Shown here in pieces: positions 63,945 to 64,000 of a DNA stretch of 64,000 bases. The position numbers and the translations under genes were made by a program. Origin of the DNA: Rhizobium rhododendri (lineage in GTDB: Bacteria > Pseudomonadota > Alphaproteobacteria > Rhizobiales > Rhizobiaceae). Each line of letters starts with the position of its first letter. The first letter of the stretch is position 1. Location of the stretch: NCBI RefSeq assembly GCF_007000325.2, contig NZ_CP117268.1, positions 310,001 to 374,000 of the forward strand. The letters are read 5' to 3'. Below the pieces are notes generated by a model that saw only the letters and a program-made list of their open reading frames with translations, did no database searches and was not told where the DNA came from.

Positions 63945-64000
63945 ATAAGTTGCTATAGTAGAAATAGTCGATATAAGCGTGCTTCGGGCTCCTCATACTA

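Noticed and set aside
63815..64000. Minus-strand frame at the right window edge
   Set aside because: Antisense to the end of the GNAT domain and then AT-rich non-coding DNA; no support for a gene.

Overview
The window looks like accessory DNA from a rhizobial alphaproteobacterium (Rhizobium/Agrobacterium type), probably a plasmid or chromid. The protein families and codon use are rhizobial, several operons belong to families first named in Agrobacterium vitis, and the right third is full of decayed genes and insertion sequences. No rRNA, tRNA, CRISPR array or replication origin was seen. All family assignments are from reading the sequence; no search was run.

Layout. 1-1.8 kb: a TetR regulator (cut by the window edge) divergent from an amidase, with a palindromic operator between them. 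1.8-9.8 kb: a CpxA/CpxR-like two-component pair divergent from a complete three-gene RND efflux operon, with a consensus CpxR box between them. 10.4-18.1 kb (minus): a seven-gene operon joining a branched-chain-amino-acid-type ABC transporter to two flavin monooxygenase-type enzymes (DszA-like and DszC/SfnB-like). 18.3-22.8 kb: a decayed peptide-type binding protein, a small ORF, an RBBP9-type hydrolase and an ssuABC-like transporter. 23.2-31.6 kb (plus): an eight-gene operon with a peptide-type ABC transporter, a luciferase-like monooxygenase, a CMD-domain protein, an AhpD-like protein and a VOC protein (the KPN_01854-01858/Avi_7169-7170 set). 32.4-35.1 kb: tauABC. Taken together 10-35 kb is an organosulfur (or similar) scavenging island with four solute uptake systems and three flavin-dependent oxygenase-type enzymes. 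No flavin reductase is present, so reduced flavin must come from elsewhere.

35.5-38.4 kb: a family 25 glycosyltransferase and a large CapD/WbpM-type nucleotide-sugar dehydratase/epimerase (surface polysaccharide).

38.7-64 kb: a mosaic. It holds a resolvase-like protein without the usual serine, remnants of a sugar locus (SorC, FGGY kinase, SDR, ROK), a Crp/Fnr regulator, SDR and EAL fragments, a hipBA module broken by an amber codon, an Abi_2 pseudogene, a PAS/HisKA_2 kinase + receiver + GAF/HWE kinase cluster, a Fic-like protein with Gln in place of the catalytic His coupled to a truncated SIR2-like protein, a frameshifted DUF932 gene, a DenD-like dehydrogenase, an intact second hipBA module, an IS3-family fragment, an IS21-family element with a frameshifted istA, and a MarR-GNAT fusion. 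A 44-bp perfect palindrome lies between the two IS elements.
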